A DNA stretch of 64,000 nt, taken from positions 25,624 to 89,623 of the forward strand of contig JBLMWU010000243.1 in assembly GCA_050257395.1 (NCBI GenBank), written 5' to 3'. The stretch comes from JAIRTY01 sp050257395. Its GTDB lineage: Bacteria; Actinomycetota; Actinomycetes; Streptosporangiales; Streptosporangiaceae. Positions 7,710 through 15,582 of this stretch are shown in pieces. Position 1 is the first letter of the stretch, and each line of letters starts with the position of its first letter. The notes under the pieces were generated by a model. The model had not been told where the DNA came from and ran no database searches. It saw only the letters and a list, made by a program, of their open reading frames with translations. The position numbers were made by a program, and so were the translations under genes.

Positions 7710-8463
7710 CGCCGGCTTCCCCCGGGCCGTCCCGGCGGGGCAGCCGCAGGCAGTAGCCGACACCGCGCTGGGTGTGGATCAGGTCAGGCCCGCAGGCGGC
7801 GAGCTTGCGCCGCAGGTACGCCACGTACGTGGTGACCACCGTGCTGGTCCCCCCGAAGTCGTAGTCCCACACGTGCCCGAGCAGCTGGGCCCTGGTCAGC
7901 ACCCGGCCGGGGTGCAGCATCAGGTAGCGCAGCAGCCGGAACTCGGTAGGCGACAGGTCGATGAGCTGGCCGGCCCGGCGCACCTCGTAGCTGTCCTGGT
8001 CCAGCTCCACGTCCGCGAACGTCAGCACCGGCCCGGGCGTCTCGGGCCGGGTCCGGCGCAGCACGGTGCGGATCCGGGCGGCGAGCTCCTCCAGCCCGAA
8101 CGGCTTGGTCAGGTAGTCGTCGCCGCCCAGGGTGAGCCCCTTCACCTTGTCCGCCTGGGTGTCCCGGGCGGTCAGGAAGATCACCGGGACCTGGCAGCCG
8201 TCCCGCCGCAGCCGCCGGATCACCTCGAAGCCGTCGGTGTCGGGCAGCATGACGTCGAGCACGACCAGGTCGAAGGGGCGGGCCCGAGCCAGCCGCAGCG
8301 CGGCCGCGCCGGTCTGCGCGGTGGTCACCCGGAAGCCCAGGAACCGCAGGGACGCGGCGACCGCGTCGCACAGGAACGGCTCGTCGTCGACCACCAGCAG
8401 CTCACCGTGCCCGGCTGGCAGGCTCTGTGCCAGGTCAGCAGCCACGTCGCTCATTTGCGCCAT
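7699..8463 (-). CDS. OmpR/PhoB-family response regulator
   Basis: A receiver domain (acidic pair DDE in LLVVDDEP, phospho-acceptor Asp70 in VVLDVMLPD, Lys in LTKPF) is followed by a winged-helix Trans_reg_C domain ending RRKLAACGPDLIHTQRGVGY. The start is uncertain. ATG 8463 (MAQMSDVAAD) and ATG 8454 both lack a strong ribosome site, and I use the longer. It forms an operon with the downstream kinase and is divergent from the DUF5666 gene. The intervening region carries an 11-base direct repeat of the kind bound by this family (8585-8600), so autoregulation and control of the divergent gene are likely. Confidence 0.92.
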   Translation of the reverse strand: MAQMSDVAADLAQSLPAGHGELLVVDDEPFLCDAVAASLRFLGFRVTTAQTGAAALRLARARPFDLVVLDVMLPDTDGFEVIRRLRRDGCQVPVIFLTARDTQADKVKGLTLGGDDYLTKPFGLEELAARIRTVLRRTRPETPGPVLTFADVELDQDSYEVRRAGQLIDLSPTEFRLLRYLMLHPGRVLTRAQLLGHVWDYDFGGTSTVVTTYVAYLRRKLAACGPDLIHTQRGVGYCLRLPRRDGPGEAGDAR

Positions 8464-8584
8464 CCGACCATGCCATTCCCGCAGCAGGCTGTGGGTTTCC
8501 TGCGAGTTCGCTGTGAGGGCCGGGCCGCTGTCCCGGCGGCCTCTCCCTGACAGCATCACCCCGCCGGGCCGGCGGCGTAAGCGC

Positions 8585-8600
8585 TCACACGGGATTCACA
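8585..8600. promoter_or_regulatory. Direct-repeat box, likely binding site of the adjacent response regulator
   Basis: TCACA recurs at 8585-8589 and 8596-8600, an 11-base period inside CTCACACGGGATTCACAC. This is the tandem one-turn layout of OmpR/PhoB-family sites (compare the mycobacterial PhoP box TCACAGC-N4-TCACAGC). It lies between the divergent regulator and DUF5666 genes. Confidence 0.55.
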
Positions 8601-8686
8601 CAGAGCGCGCTCGGTTTTCTGAGCACGCCAGGGCATGCTGTGGCAGCGGGCAGTTACCCGCAACCATGATCAAGAAGGTGTCATCC

Positions 8687-9328
8687 ATGAGCGAACAGGA
8701 ACAACCGCCCGGGCCGGGCCCGGCGGCCCCGGCGCCGGCCAGCAGGCCGGCGGCCCGCGGTGCCGCGGTCCGCACCGCTGTCACCAGCCGCGCGGCCGGC
8801 TGGGTGGCGGCGACCCTGCTGGCGGGAGCCGTCGTCGCGCTGTCCATCCTGCTGGCCGCCGGCCCCTCAGGGGGAGTAACGGTGATGCGGGGCCCGTTCG
8901 GTTCGGCGGTCGGCCCGGGCCCGGCGCAGATCCAGGTGGTGCCCGGGGGCAAGCGGGTCCAGATCTCCGGCATGGGCCCCGGCCGCCGGGTGAGCATCGC
9001 GGTCCCCGCGCCGGGCTGGCTGGGGCCCGCCATGTTCTTCGCCGGCCCCGGCCAGGTGATCGCTCCCCCCGGGGCCATCCATGCGCGGCTGATGAGTCCC
9101 TTCGGCCAGGTGATCGCCGGGACGGTGGGCAGCGTGTCCGGGGCAACGTTCACGGTCACCGGGGCGCCCGGCGGGCAGACGTTCACCGTGCACGAGCAGT
9201 CCACCAGCTACCGGAAGTCCGGCAGCCCGGCGGCCGCCAGCGCGGTCGCCAAGGGGGCGCGTGTCGCGGTGCTCGGCTCGCTGAACGGCACGACCATGAC
9301 GGCGACCGTGGTGGCCGTACTCTCCTGA
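8687..9328 (+). CDS. Membrane-anchored DUF5666-like protein
   Basis: 213 residues: a Pro/Ala-rich cytoplasmic N-terminus, one transmembrane helix near residues 40-62 (GWVAATLLAGAVVALSILLA), a Gly/Pro-rich extracytoplasmic linker and a C-terminal beta domain. The last matches the DUF5666 pattern (GQVIAGTVGSVSGATFTV, then GARVAVLGSLNGTTMTA). ATG 8687 has AAGAAGG about eight bases upstream; ATG 8666 is in frame but less likely. It is divergent from the two-component system and probably its target or partner, as an extracytoplasmic protein whose level reports envelope state. No enzymatic motif is seen. Confidence 0.75.
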   Translation: MSEQEQPPGPGPAAPAPASRPAARGAAVRTAVTSRAAGWVAATLLAGAVVALSILLAAGPSGGVTVMRGPFGSAVGPGPAQIQVVPGGKRVQISGMGPGRRVSIAVPAPGWLGPAMFFAGPGQVIAPPGAIHARLMSPFGQVIAGTVGSVSGATFTVTGAPGGQTFTVHEQSTSYRKSGSPAAASAVAKGARVAVLGSLNGTTMTATVVAVLS

Positions 9329-9350
9329 TCCCACCCCGGTAGCGGGAGGT

Positions 9351-9385
9351 GGTGCGGGCACCGTCGCGGGGGCGGTGCCCGCACC
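9351..9385 (+). terminator. Strong GC hairpin between convergent genes
   Basis: GGTGCGGGCACCG (9351-9363) pairs perfectly with CGGTGCCCGCACC (9373-9385) across a 9-base loop. It sits 22 bases after the DUF5666 stop and 65 bases before the end of the convergent MMPL gene. There is no U-tract, which is common for actinobacterial terminators. Confidence 0.65.
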
Positions 9386-9450
9386 AGCTATGCCGGGCCG
9401 CCGGCCGCCCCGTTGCGGGCGACCGCGGAAACGAGCGGCTCTGGCAGCCC

Positions 9451-11658
9451 TCACCCCAGAGTCCCGGCACGGGCGTCCACGGCGGGCGGGGGCGTGCCGG
9501 GCTCGCCCGGCACGCGTGCGGGGGTGGCTGGCGGCCCCGGTTCGGTGCCCGGCAGGACGCGGCGCGCCCACCCGGGAAGCCACCAGGCCCGGTGACCAGC
9601 GAGCGTCATGGCTGCCGGGACGAGCAGGAGCCGCACGAGAGTGGCGTCGATCGCGATGGCGACGGCGAGGCCGAATCCGAACAGGTTGACGACGCGCTGG
9701 TCGTTCAGCATGAAACTGGCGAACACCACCACCATGACCGAGGCGGCAGCGGTGATGACCCGGGCGGTGGCGGCGATGCCGCCCGCGACCGACCCGGCCG
9801 GGTCCCCGGTGGCCAGGTATTCCTCCCGGACCCTGGACAGCAGGAACACCTCATAGTCCATGGACAGCCCGAACAGCACGGCGAAGAGCATCACCGGCGC
9901 GAACGATTCGACCGGGCCGGGCTGGACGCCGGGCAGCCAGCCCCACTGGAAGGCTGCCACCACGGCGCCGTAGGCGGCGCCAACCGAGAGCAGGTTCACC
10001 AGCGCGGCCTTGACCGGCAGGAACAGGGACCGGAACTCGGCCATCAGCAGCAGCACGGACACGGCGACGACGGAGCCGATGAACCAGGGCATCCGGGCCG
10101 ACAGCCGGTCGGCGAGGTCGATGCTCATCGCGGTCTCGCCGCCGACGCGCACCTGTACCTGCTGCCCGGCGGTGGCCCGCGGGATGGCGCGGTCGCGGAG
10201 AGTATGCACGAGCCGGGTGGTGGAGGCGTCCTGCGGGGCCCCGGCGGGGATGACGGACAGCACGGCGGTACGGCCTGCCGGGCTGATCCGTGGCGGGGAG
10301 ACGTCGGCGACGCCAGGGGTGGCCGCGAGTGCCTGCCGCAGCTGCTGTGCCTGTGCGTGCACCGAGGCGGGGCTGACGCCGGCCGGATACTCGCTGGTGA
10401 GGATGAGCGGCCCGGTGTAGCCGGGGCCGAACTCGGCGGCGACGATGTCGTAGGCCCGCCGGCTGGTGTCGGTGGTGGGGCTGGATCCCGCATCCGCGGT
10501 CCCGAGCCGCATTGACAGCAACGGGACACCGAGCAGGACCAGCACCGCGGCGGCTGCCAGCAGGTGCCGGGCGGGCCGCTGCTGCACCTGGCGGATCCAG
10601 CGGTGCCAGCCCGATGGCTGGCCGTCCGGCCGGGCGGCGCGGTGGTCGAATCGGATGCGCCGGACCCGGTACCGGTCGAGCCGGCCGCCGAAGAAGCCGA
10701 GCAGCGCCGGCAGCAGCGTCACCGACGCGAGCAGCGTGACCGTGACTGTGACCGCCGTGGCGAGGCCGAGGCTGGCGACGAACGGGACCCCGATCAGGTA
10801 CAGCGCCAGGATCGCGACAACCACAGTTGACCCCGCCACCAAGACGGAACGGCCGGCGGTGGCCAGCGCACGCGGGATGGACTGCGCGGCGGGCTGGCCG
10901 GCGGCCATCGCCTCCCGGTGCCGGGTGACGATCAGCAGCGCGTAGTCGATGCCGACCCCGAGCCCGACCATGGCGGCCACCACCGGGCCCGCGGTGCCAA
11001 TCGGCGTGACGGCGGAAAGCAGGCCCACCGCCGATAGCCCGAGACCGAGCGCCAGCAGCGCCGTGACCAGCGGGACCAGCATGGCGAACACCGAGCCGAA
11101 GGCGAACAGCAGCACCAGCACCGCCGCGGCCAGGCCCGCGACCTCGCCGCCGTTCGGGTGCTCCTGGGTCTGCAGGGCGGGGCCGCCGAACTCGACCTGC
11201 GCTCCGGTGTCACGGATCGGTCCGGCCGCGGTCTGCACCGCCTGCAGCGAGGCGGGCGGGATGTTCTTGGCGGTCTGGGTGAACTGCACCATGGCGACCG
11301 CGGTCGTACCGTCGGCGGAGACCAGCCCGCCGGGCGCGTAGGGCGAGACCACCCCGGCGACGCCGGGCACGTGGTCCATCCGCTGCAGGGCGCTGGCGAT
11401 CCCGGCCCTCACCGCTGGTGTCCTCACCCCATCGCCGGTCCGCACGACGACCTGGAGAGCGTCGCCGGACTGGGCGGGAAACCGCTGGTGCAGCACCTGG
11501 TACGCACGGTCGGAGTCCGTGCCCGGCACCGACAGGTCGTTGGCGAAGTGGCCGCCCGCCAGCTGCCGGGCCAGGGCCACCCCGAGCACTGCGATCAGCC
11601 ATGCCACCAGCACCAGCCGCCGGTGCCGCACCGAGAATCCGGCAATCCCGTCCAGCAT
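9451..11658 (-). CDS. MMPL/RND-superfamily exporter (ActII-3-like), TetR-controlled
   Basis: A 735-residue proton-driven exporter. Two repeats each consist of one transmembrane helix, a large extracytoplasmic loop and a bundle of five or six helices. The first repeat shows the proton-relay region GLGVGIDYALLIVTRHREA and the second FGLSMDYEVFLLSRVREEY, both with the buried Asp-Tyr typical of the family. ATG 11658 has AGGAGG eight bases upstream. Length is usual for ActII-3/YdfJ-type pumps. The stretch between this gene and the TetR gene upstream carries a palindrome also present before the TetR gene, so it is probably repressed by that protein. Cargo could be a drug or a lipid; nothing here decides it. 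Confidence 0.9.
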   Translation of the reverse strand: MLDGIAGFSVRHRRLVLVAWLIAVLGVALARQLAGGHFANDLSVPGTDSDRAYQVLHQRFPAQSGDALQVVVRTGDGVRTPAVRAGIASALQRMDHVPGVAGVVSPYAPGGLVSADGTTAVAMVQFTQTAKNIPPASLQAVQTAAGPIRDTGAQVEFGGPALQTQEHPNGGEVAGLAAAVLVLLFAFGSVFAMLVPLVTALLALGLGLSAVGLLSAVTPIGTAGPVVAAMVGLGVGIDYALLIVTRHREAMAAGQPAAQSIPRALATAGRSVLVAGSTVVVAILALYLIGVPFVASLGLATAVTVTVTLLASVTLLPALLGFFGGRLDRYRVRRIRFDHRAARPDGQPSGWHRWIRQVQQRPARHLLAAAAVLVLLGVPLLSMRLGTADAGSSPTTDTSRRAYDIVAAEFGPGYTGPLILTSEYPAGVSPASVHAQAQQLRQALAATPGVADVSPPRISPAGRTAVLSVIPAGAPQDASTTRLVHTLRDRAIPRATAGQQVQVRVGGETAMSIDLADRLSARMPWFIGSVVAVSVLLLMAEFRSLFLPVKAALVNLLSVGAAYGAVVAAFQWGWLPGVQPGPVESFAPVMLFAVLFGLSMDYEVFLLSRVREEYLATGDPAGSVAGGIAATARVITAAASVMVVVFASFMLNDQRVVNLFGFGLAVAIAIDATLVRLLLVPAAMTLAGHRAWWLPGWARRVLPGTEPGPPATPARVPGEPGTPPPAVDARAGTLG

Positions 11659-11681
11659 GAGCCCGCCTCCTGAACAGGAGG

Positions 11682-11697
11682 GTATACATGTGTCTAC
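11682..11697 (-). promoter_or_regulatory. Candidate TetR operator before the MMPL gene
   Basis: On the coding strand GTAGACACATGTATAC is a near-palindrome (12 of 16 positions symmetric) located 24-39 bases before the MMPL start. The core GTAGAC[AG]CATGT recurs in the same orientation before the TetR gene (12402-12417). Confidence 0.6.
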
Positions 11698-11751
11698 ACC
11701 TATGGCAAGCCGAGCGTCCGGGCCGACCTCAGCTCACGTCGGCCCGGCCGG

Positions 11752-12360
11752 TCAGCCGGGTGGCAGCATCCCGTGAAAGGCCAGGCCGACCAGGACAGCG
11801 ACCCGGTCCGCGGCGTCGGGCGCGCGGCCCTCGGCCCAGTCGCGCATCGCCGCCTCGAACGAGCGCGCCAGGTGGCCCGCCAGGTCAGCGGGTGGGATGT
11901 CGGTGCGGAGGGCGCCTGCGCCGGCCGCTTCCCGCAGTAGCTGCTCGACGGTGACGATGACGGGCGGGCGCGCCCCCTCACCGGCCAGGGCGGCGTGCCG
12001 GACCGGCAACGTGTAGATGAACCGGGCCAGCACCTCCTGGCCGGCCATCTGCCGGGCGGCCGCGACCAGCAGGGTGCGGACCCGGCCCTCGACATCGGCG
12101 GGCTGCCCCGGCGGCGGGGGCGCCGGTTCGCGGCCGAGCAGCCGGGCGAAGAGCTCACCGAGGATCTGCTCCCGTTCGGAGAAGTACTTGTAGAACGTGG
12201 CCCGCGAAATCCCGGCTTCCGCGGCGATGTCCTCGACGCGGACGGCAACGTACCCGCGCTCGGTGAACAGCCTCAGCGCGGTGGCGACCACGGCGTCACG
12301 GGTCTTCTCGCGCTGCTGTTCCGCTCGGGTCTGGCCGAAGCCGGGCGGCCTGATCACCAT
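11752..12360 (-). CDS. TetR-family transcriptional regulator
   Basis: 202 residues. The N-terminal TetR_N helix-turn-helix (about residues 18-65) includes AEAGISRATFYKYFSEREQIL, and the C-terminal ligand-binding helices are alanine-rich and not assignable. ATG 12360 has GGGAGG five bases upstream and is preferred to an in-frame ATG at 12384. The gene lies directly upstream of the MMPL exporter on the same strand, and both are preceded by the same motif. This points to a classic autoregulated TetR-pump pair that is induced by the exported compound. Confidence 0.9.
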   Translation of the reverse strand: MVIRPPGFGQTRAEQQREKTRDAVVATALRLFTERGYVAVRVEDIAAEAGISRATFYKYFSEREQILGELFARLLGREPAPPPPGQPADVEGRVRTLLVAAARQMAGQEVLARFIYTLPVRHAALAGEGARPPVIVTVEQLLREAAGAGALRTDIPPADLAGHLARSFEAAMRDWAEGRAPDAADRVAVLVGLAFHGMLPPG

Positions 12361-12401
12361 CGGGACCTCCCATGGGACGGGCACCTGGCACGGACCACTA
12401 T

Positions 12402-12417
12402 ATGGACATGCGTCTAC
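12402..12417 (-). promoter_or_regulatory. Candidate TetR autoregulatory operator
   Basis: On the coding strand GTAGACGCATGTCCAT shares the core GTAGAC[AG]CATGT with the site before the MMPL gene and has half-sites GAC and GTC spaced symmetrically. It lies 42-57 bases upstream of the TetR start. Confidence 0.55.
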
Positions 12418-12498
12418 CCTGATGTAACGGCAGCAGGTTCCCCAGGCACCGGGGGGCCCCGGCAGAGGCGATGGTCCCGCCGGCGCAGGCAGACGTGA

Positions 12499-12533
12499 AC
12501 GGGCTGCCCGGCCCGTGGAGCCGGACAGCCCGT
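12499..12533 (-). terminator. Hairpin downstream of the acyl-CoA dehydrogenase gene
   Basis: ACGGGCTG (12499-12506) pairs with CAGCCCGT (12526-12533), and the enclosed CCGG/CCGG can extend the stem. It is 36 bases past the stop of the minus-strand gene; no U-tract. Confidence 0.5.
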
Positions 12534-12568
12534 GTGCGGGGTACCGATCAGTAAAGACGCAGGTAGAG

Positions 12569-13804
12569 CTACCTGACGTCCAGGCCGGTGATCGCCCGGC
12601 CGATGATCATCCGCTGGATCTCCGAGGTGCCCTCGAAGATCGTGAAGATCTTGGCGTCGCGGTGCCAGCGCTCGACCGGGTACTCGCGCGTGTAGCCGTT
12701 CCCGCCGAGGATCTGGATCGCCTGCTCGGTGACCCGCACCGCGGTCTCCCCCGCGACCAGCTTGGACACCGAGCCCTGCGCGCCGTCCAGCGGCAGGCCC
12801 TGGCGGGCCATCCAGGCGGCGCGCCAGACCAGCAGCCGGGCCGCGTCCACCGCGCCCGCCATGTCGGCGAGCTGGAACGCCACCCCCTGGTTCTGGCCGA
12901 TCGGCCGGCCGAACTGCACCCGGTCCTTCGCGTAGTCGCGGGCGTACTCGTAGGCCGCCCTGGCCACCCCGACCGCCATCGCGCCCACGCTGGGCCGGGA
13001 GGCCTCGAAGGTCTTCATCGCGGCCTGGCCGCCGGCCCGGCCGCCGGAGCGCACCTTGGCCAGCCGCGCGTCCAGCTTCTCCTTGCCGCCGACCAGGCAG
13101 CGGCCCGGCACGCGGACCTCGTCGAGCACCACTTCGGCGGTGTGCGAGGCCCGGATGCCGTGCTTGCGGAACTTCTGTCCCTGAGACAGGCCTTGTGTGC
13201 CCGGCGGCACGATGAAGCTGGCCTGGCCGCGGCTGCCGAGCTCGGGGTCCACCGCGGCGACGACCACGTGGACGTCGGCGATGCCGCCGTTGGTCGCCCA
13301 GGTCTTGGTGCCGTTCAGCACCCACTCGTCCGTGGCTTCCTGGTACACGGCCCGGGTCCGGATCGAGCCGACGTCGCTGCCCGCGTCCGGCTCTGAGGAG
13401 CAGAAAGCGGCCACCTTGACGTCACCGGGGCTGCCGAACATCTGCGGCATCCACTCCCCGATCTGCTCGGGCGTGCCGCTGCCGGCCACCGACACGGCAG
13501 CCAGGGTGCTGCCGACGATCGACAGCCCGATGCCCGCGTCGCCCCAGAACAGTTCCTCGAAGGCGATCGGGATGCCCAGGCCGCTGGGCTCCAGCCACTG
13601 CTGGGTGAAGAAGTCCATCGAGTACAGGCCCAGCTTGGCGGCTTCCTCGATGATGGGCCACGGGGTTTCCTCCCGCTCGTCCCATTCGGCCGCCGCGGGC
13701 CGGATCACGCTCTCCGCGAATCCGTGCACCCATTCCTGCATCTCGCGCAGGTCCGGGCCGGGCTCAAGGGAGAATGCCACCGGGGTGTCTGGCTCGCTGC
13801 TCAT
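12569..13804 (-). CDS. Acyl-CoA dehydrogenase
   Basis: A 411-residue FAD enzyme that would introduce the first double bond into an acyl-CoA and pass electrons to ETF. ACAD signatures are FCSSEPDAGSDVGS, the FAD/CoA-binding LNGTKTWATNGG and the C-terminal RDAKIFTIFEGTSEIQRMIIGRAI. The catalytic Glu would be in IFEGTSE. ATG 13804 has GAGGAG upstream; an in-frame extension to 13993 has no support. It stands alone, but its neighbours RamB and isocitrate lyase also belong to fatty acid/acetate use. The acyl chain-length class is not clear. Confidence 0.9.
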   Translation of the reverse strand: MSSEPDTPVAFSLEPGPDLREMQEWVHGFAESVIRPAAAEWDEREETPWPIIEEAAKLGLYSMDFFTQQWLEPSGLGIPIAFEELFWGDAGIGLSIVGSTLAAVSVAGSGTPEQIGEWMPQMFGSPGDVKVAAFCSSEPDAGSDVGSIRTRAVYQEATDEWVLNGTKTWATNGGIADVHVVVAAVDPELGSRGQASFIVPPGTQGLSQGQKFRKHGIRASHTAEVVLDEVRVPGRCLVGGKEKLDARLAKVRSGGRAGGQAAMKTFEASRPSVGAMAVGVARAAYEYARDYAKDRVQFGRPIGQNQGVAFQLADMAGAVDAARLLVWRAAWMARQGLPLDGAQGSVSKLVAGETAVRVTEQAIQILGGNGYTREYPVERWHRDAKIFTIFEGTSEIQRMIIGRAITGLDVR

Positions 13805-13989
13805 ACTGCTGGCTCCTCGGGGAGGTCCTCGGGGGAGGCTGCCACCTAAGTTACTCAACAGTAGCATCCTCGCGCCGCCCCCGGAACTGCATCCCTCACC
13901 CGGATGGTGACGGGCCGTAGCGCCAGCCGGCACCGGCCGCGGGCCCGGCGGGCGCCCTGCCGCTGCAGCGGGAATTCCCGGCCGGGATG

Positions 13990-15462
13990 TCACTCGGCGG
14001 AGTGGCGGTCCAGGAACTCGTACACGTCGGACTCGTCCACGCCCGGGAAGCTGCCGGTAGGCAGCGCCGACAGGATGTGCGAGTGCGCCCGCGCGGACGG
14101 CCAGGCCATCCCCTCCCAGCGGCCCGCCAGCCCGGCGGGCGGCCGCTGGCAGCAGTCGCCGTCCGGGCAGCGCGACGCCGACCGGACCGTGGTCTCCCGG
14201 CCCCGGAACCAGCGCGATTGCTCATACGGCGTGCCCAGCGTGATCGCGAAACCGCGCTCCCGGCCCGGATCCACGTGCGAGACACACCAGTACGTTCCGG
14301 ACGGCGTGTCGGTGTACTGGTGATAAGGCGAGAACCGGTCCGCGGAGGCGAACACCTGACGGCCGGCCCAGCGCCGGCACATCCGCTGGCCCTCGATCGC
14401 GCCCGAGGAGTCGGCGGGCAGCACCAGGCCGTCGTTCTCGTAGGCCTTGTAGATGATGCCGCTCTCGTCGTTCTTCACGAAGTGGCACGGCAGCCCCAGA
14501 TGATGGGTGGCCAGGTTGGTGAACCGGTGGGCGGCCATCTCGTAGGACACCGAGTAGACGTCGCGCAGGTCCTCCACGGACAGCGCCCGGGCCTCCTTGG
14601 CCTCCAGCAGGAACGGGGCCGCCGACTGCTCGGGCATGAGCACGGCGGCGGCGAAGTAGTTCGCCTCCACCCGCTGCCGCAGGAAGTCGGCGAAGTCGCG
14701 CGGGGTGTCGTGCCCGAGCACGAAATGCCCCAGGGTCTGCAGCAGGATGGTGCGGGGTGAGTGGACCCCGACCGACTCCTGCTTGAGGTAGATCCGCCGG
14801 TTGCGCAGGTCGGTGACGGAACGGACAGACCGCGGCAGATCCTGCGCGTAGCGGACCGTGAACCCGTGGTGGGTCACCAGCCCGAGCAGCATGCCCTGCG
14901 ACAGCGCGCCGCCGCGGTAGCCGACCGCGTCCAGGGCGCCGGCCGCCGCCCGCTCGATCTGCTCGAAGTAGTTGCCCCGCTCCCGCATGGCCGCCCGCAG
15001 CTCGGCGTTGGCGACCCGGGCCTCCTCCGGGGTGGCGGTCGGCCGGGTGCGCTGTCGGCGCAGCTCCGCGTACAGCGCCACCAGGTGCTCCAGCACATCA
15101 CTGGGCACCCGGGCGCCGGCCTTGAGGTAGGGCAGGCCGAGGTCGCGGTAGAGCGGGTCCCGCTGCGCCTCCTCGATCGCGATCTCCAGCTGCGCCCGGC
15201 GGCTGGGCGGCTGGTGGCGCAGGAGTTCCTCGGCTGGCACCGACAGCGCGCTGGCCAGGGTCTCGATGAGCGACAGCTTGGGCTCGCGGCGGCCGTTCTC
15301 CAGCAGCGACAGCGCGGACGGCGCCCGGCCGACCCGCTCCCCGAGCTCGGCCAGGGTCAGCCCGCGGCTGCGCCGCAGGTGCCGCAGCCGCTGGCCGAAC
15401 GTTGCAAGGTCTAGACCACTAGCCGTCAACGATCCAGCTTCTTCTTCGAGGAACTGTGTCAC
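13990..15462 (-). CDS. ramB: RamB/ScfR-type transcriptional regulator (XRE domain plus IrrE-like domain)
   Basis: 490 residues. An XRE helix-turn-helix lies near residues 20-75 (LRRSRGLTLAELGERVGRAP), followed by a middle IrrE/ImmA-like domain and a short-chain fatty-acyl regulator C-terminus with cysteines (Cys in RMCRRW, and CPDGDCC). RamB controls acetate and glyoxylate genes in corynebacteria and mycobacteria. Divergence from isocitrate lyase, as here, is the expected arrangement. The HExxH of the IrrE family reads LGHFVLGH here, so the catalytic Glu is missing and protease activity is unlikely. The GTG start at 15462 lacks a clear ribosome site, but no better in-frame start follows before the DNA-binding domain. 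Confidence 0.88.
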   Translation of the reverse strand: MTQFLEEEAGSLTASGLDLATFGQRLRHLRRSRGLTLAELGERVGRAPSALSLLENGRREPKLSLIETLASALSVPAEELLRHQPPSRRAQLEIAIEEAQRDPLYRDLGLPYLKAGARVPSDVLEHLVALYAELRRQRTRPTATPEEARVANAELRAAMRERGNYFEQIERAAAGALDAVGYRGGALSQGMLLGLVTHHGFTVRYAQDLPRSVRSVTDLRNRRIYLKQESVGVHSPRTILLQTLGHFVLGHDTPRDFADFLRQRVEANYFAAAVLMPEQSAAPFLLEAKEARALSVEDLRDVYSVSYEMAAHRFTNLATHHLGLPCHFVKNDESGIIYKAYENDGLVLPADSSGAIEGQRMCRRWAGRQVFASADRFSPYHQYTDTPSGTYWCVSHVDPGRERGFAITLGTPYEQSRWFRGRETTVRSASRCPDGDCCQRPPAGLAGRWEGMAWPSARAHSHILSALPTGSFPGVDESDVYEFLDRHSAE

Positions 15463-15582
15463 AAATTCATCGTAGCTGAAATCTGCACGATCTTCACAGC
15501 TGCTTTCCTAGGATCTGCCGGTGCCCGGGAAGCAAACTCGTCAGTAACAACCCAGGGGACGACAGATTGTCGGGAGGACACA
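15463..15582. promoter_or_regulatory. Divergent ramB-aceA regulatory region
   Basis: A 120-base region, less GC-rich than its surroundings. It contains AGCAAACTC at 15531-15539, whose complement GAGTTTGCT resembles half of the corynebacterial RamB site (AACTTTGCAAA-like). A second weaker TTGCAA lies just inside ramB near 15402. A GGGAGGA ribosome site for aceA is at 15572-15578. I see no clear minus-35/minus-10 pair. Confidence 0.45.
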
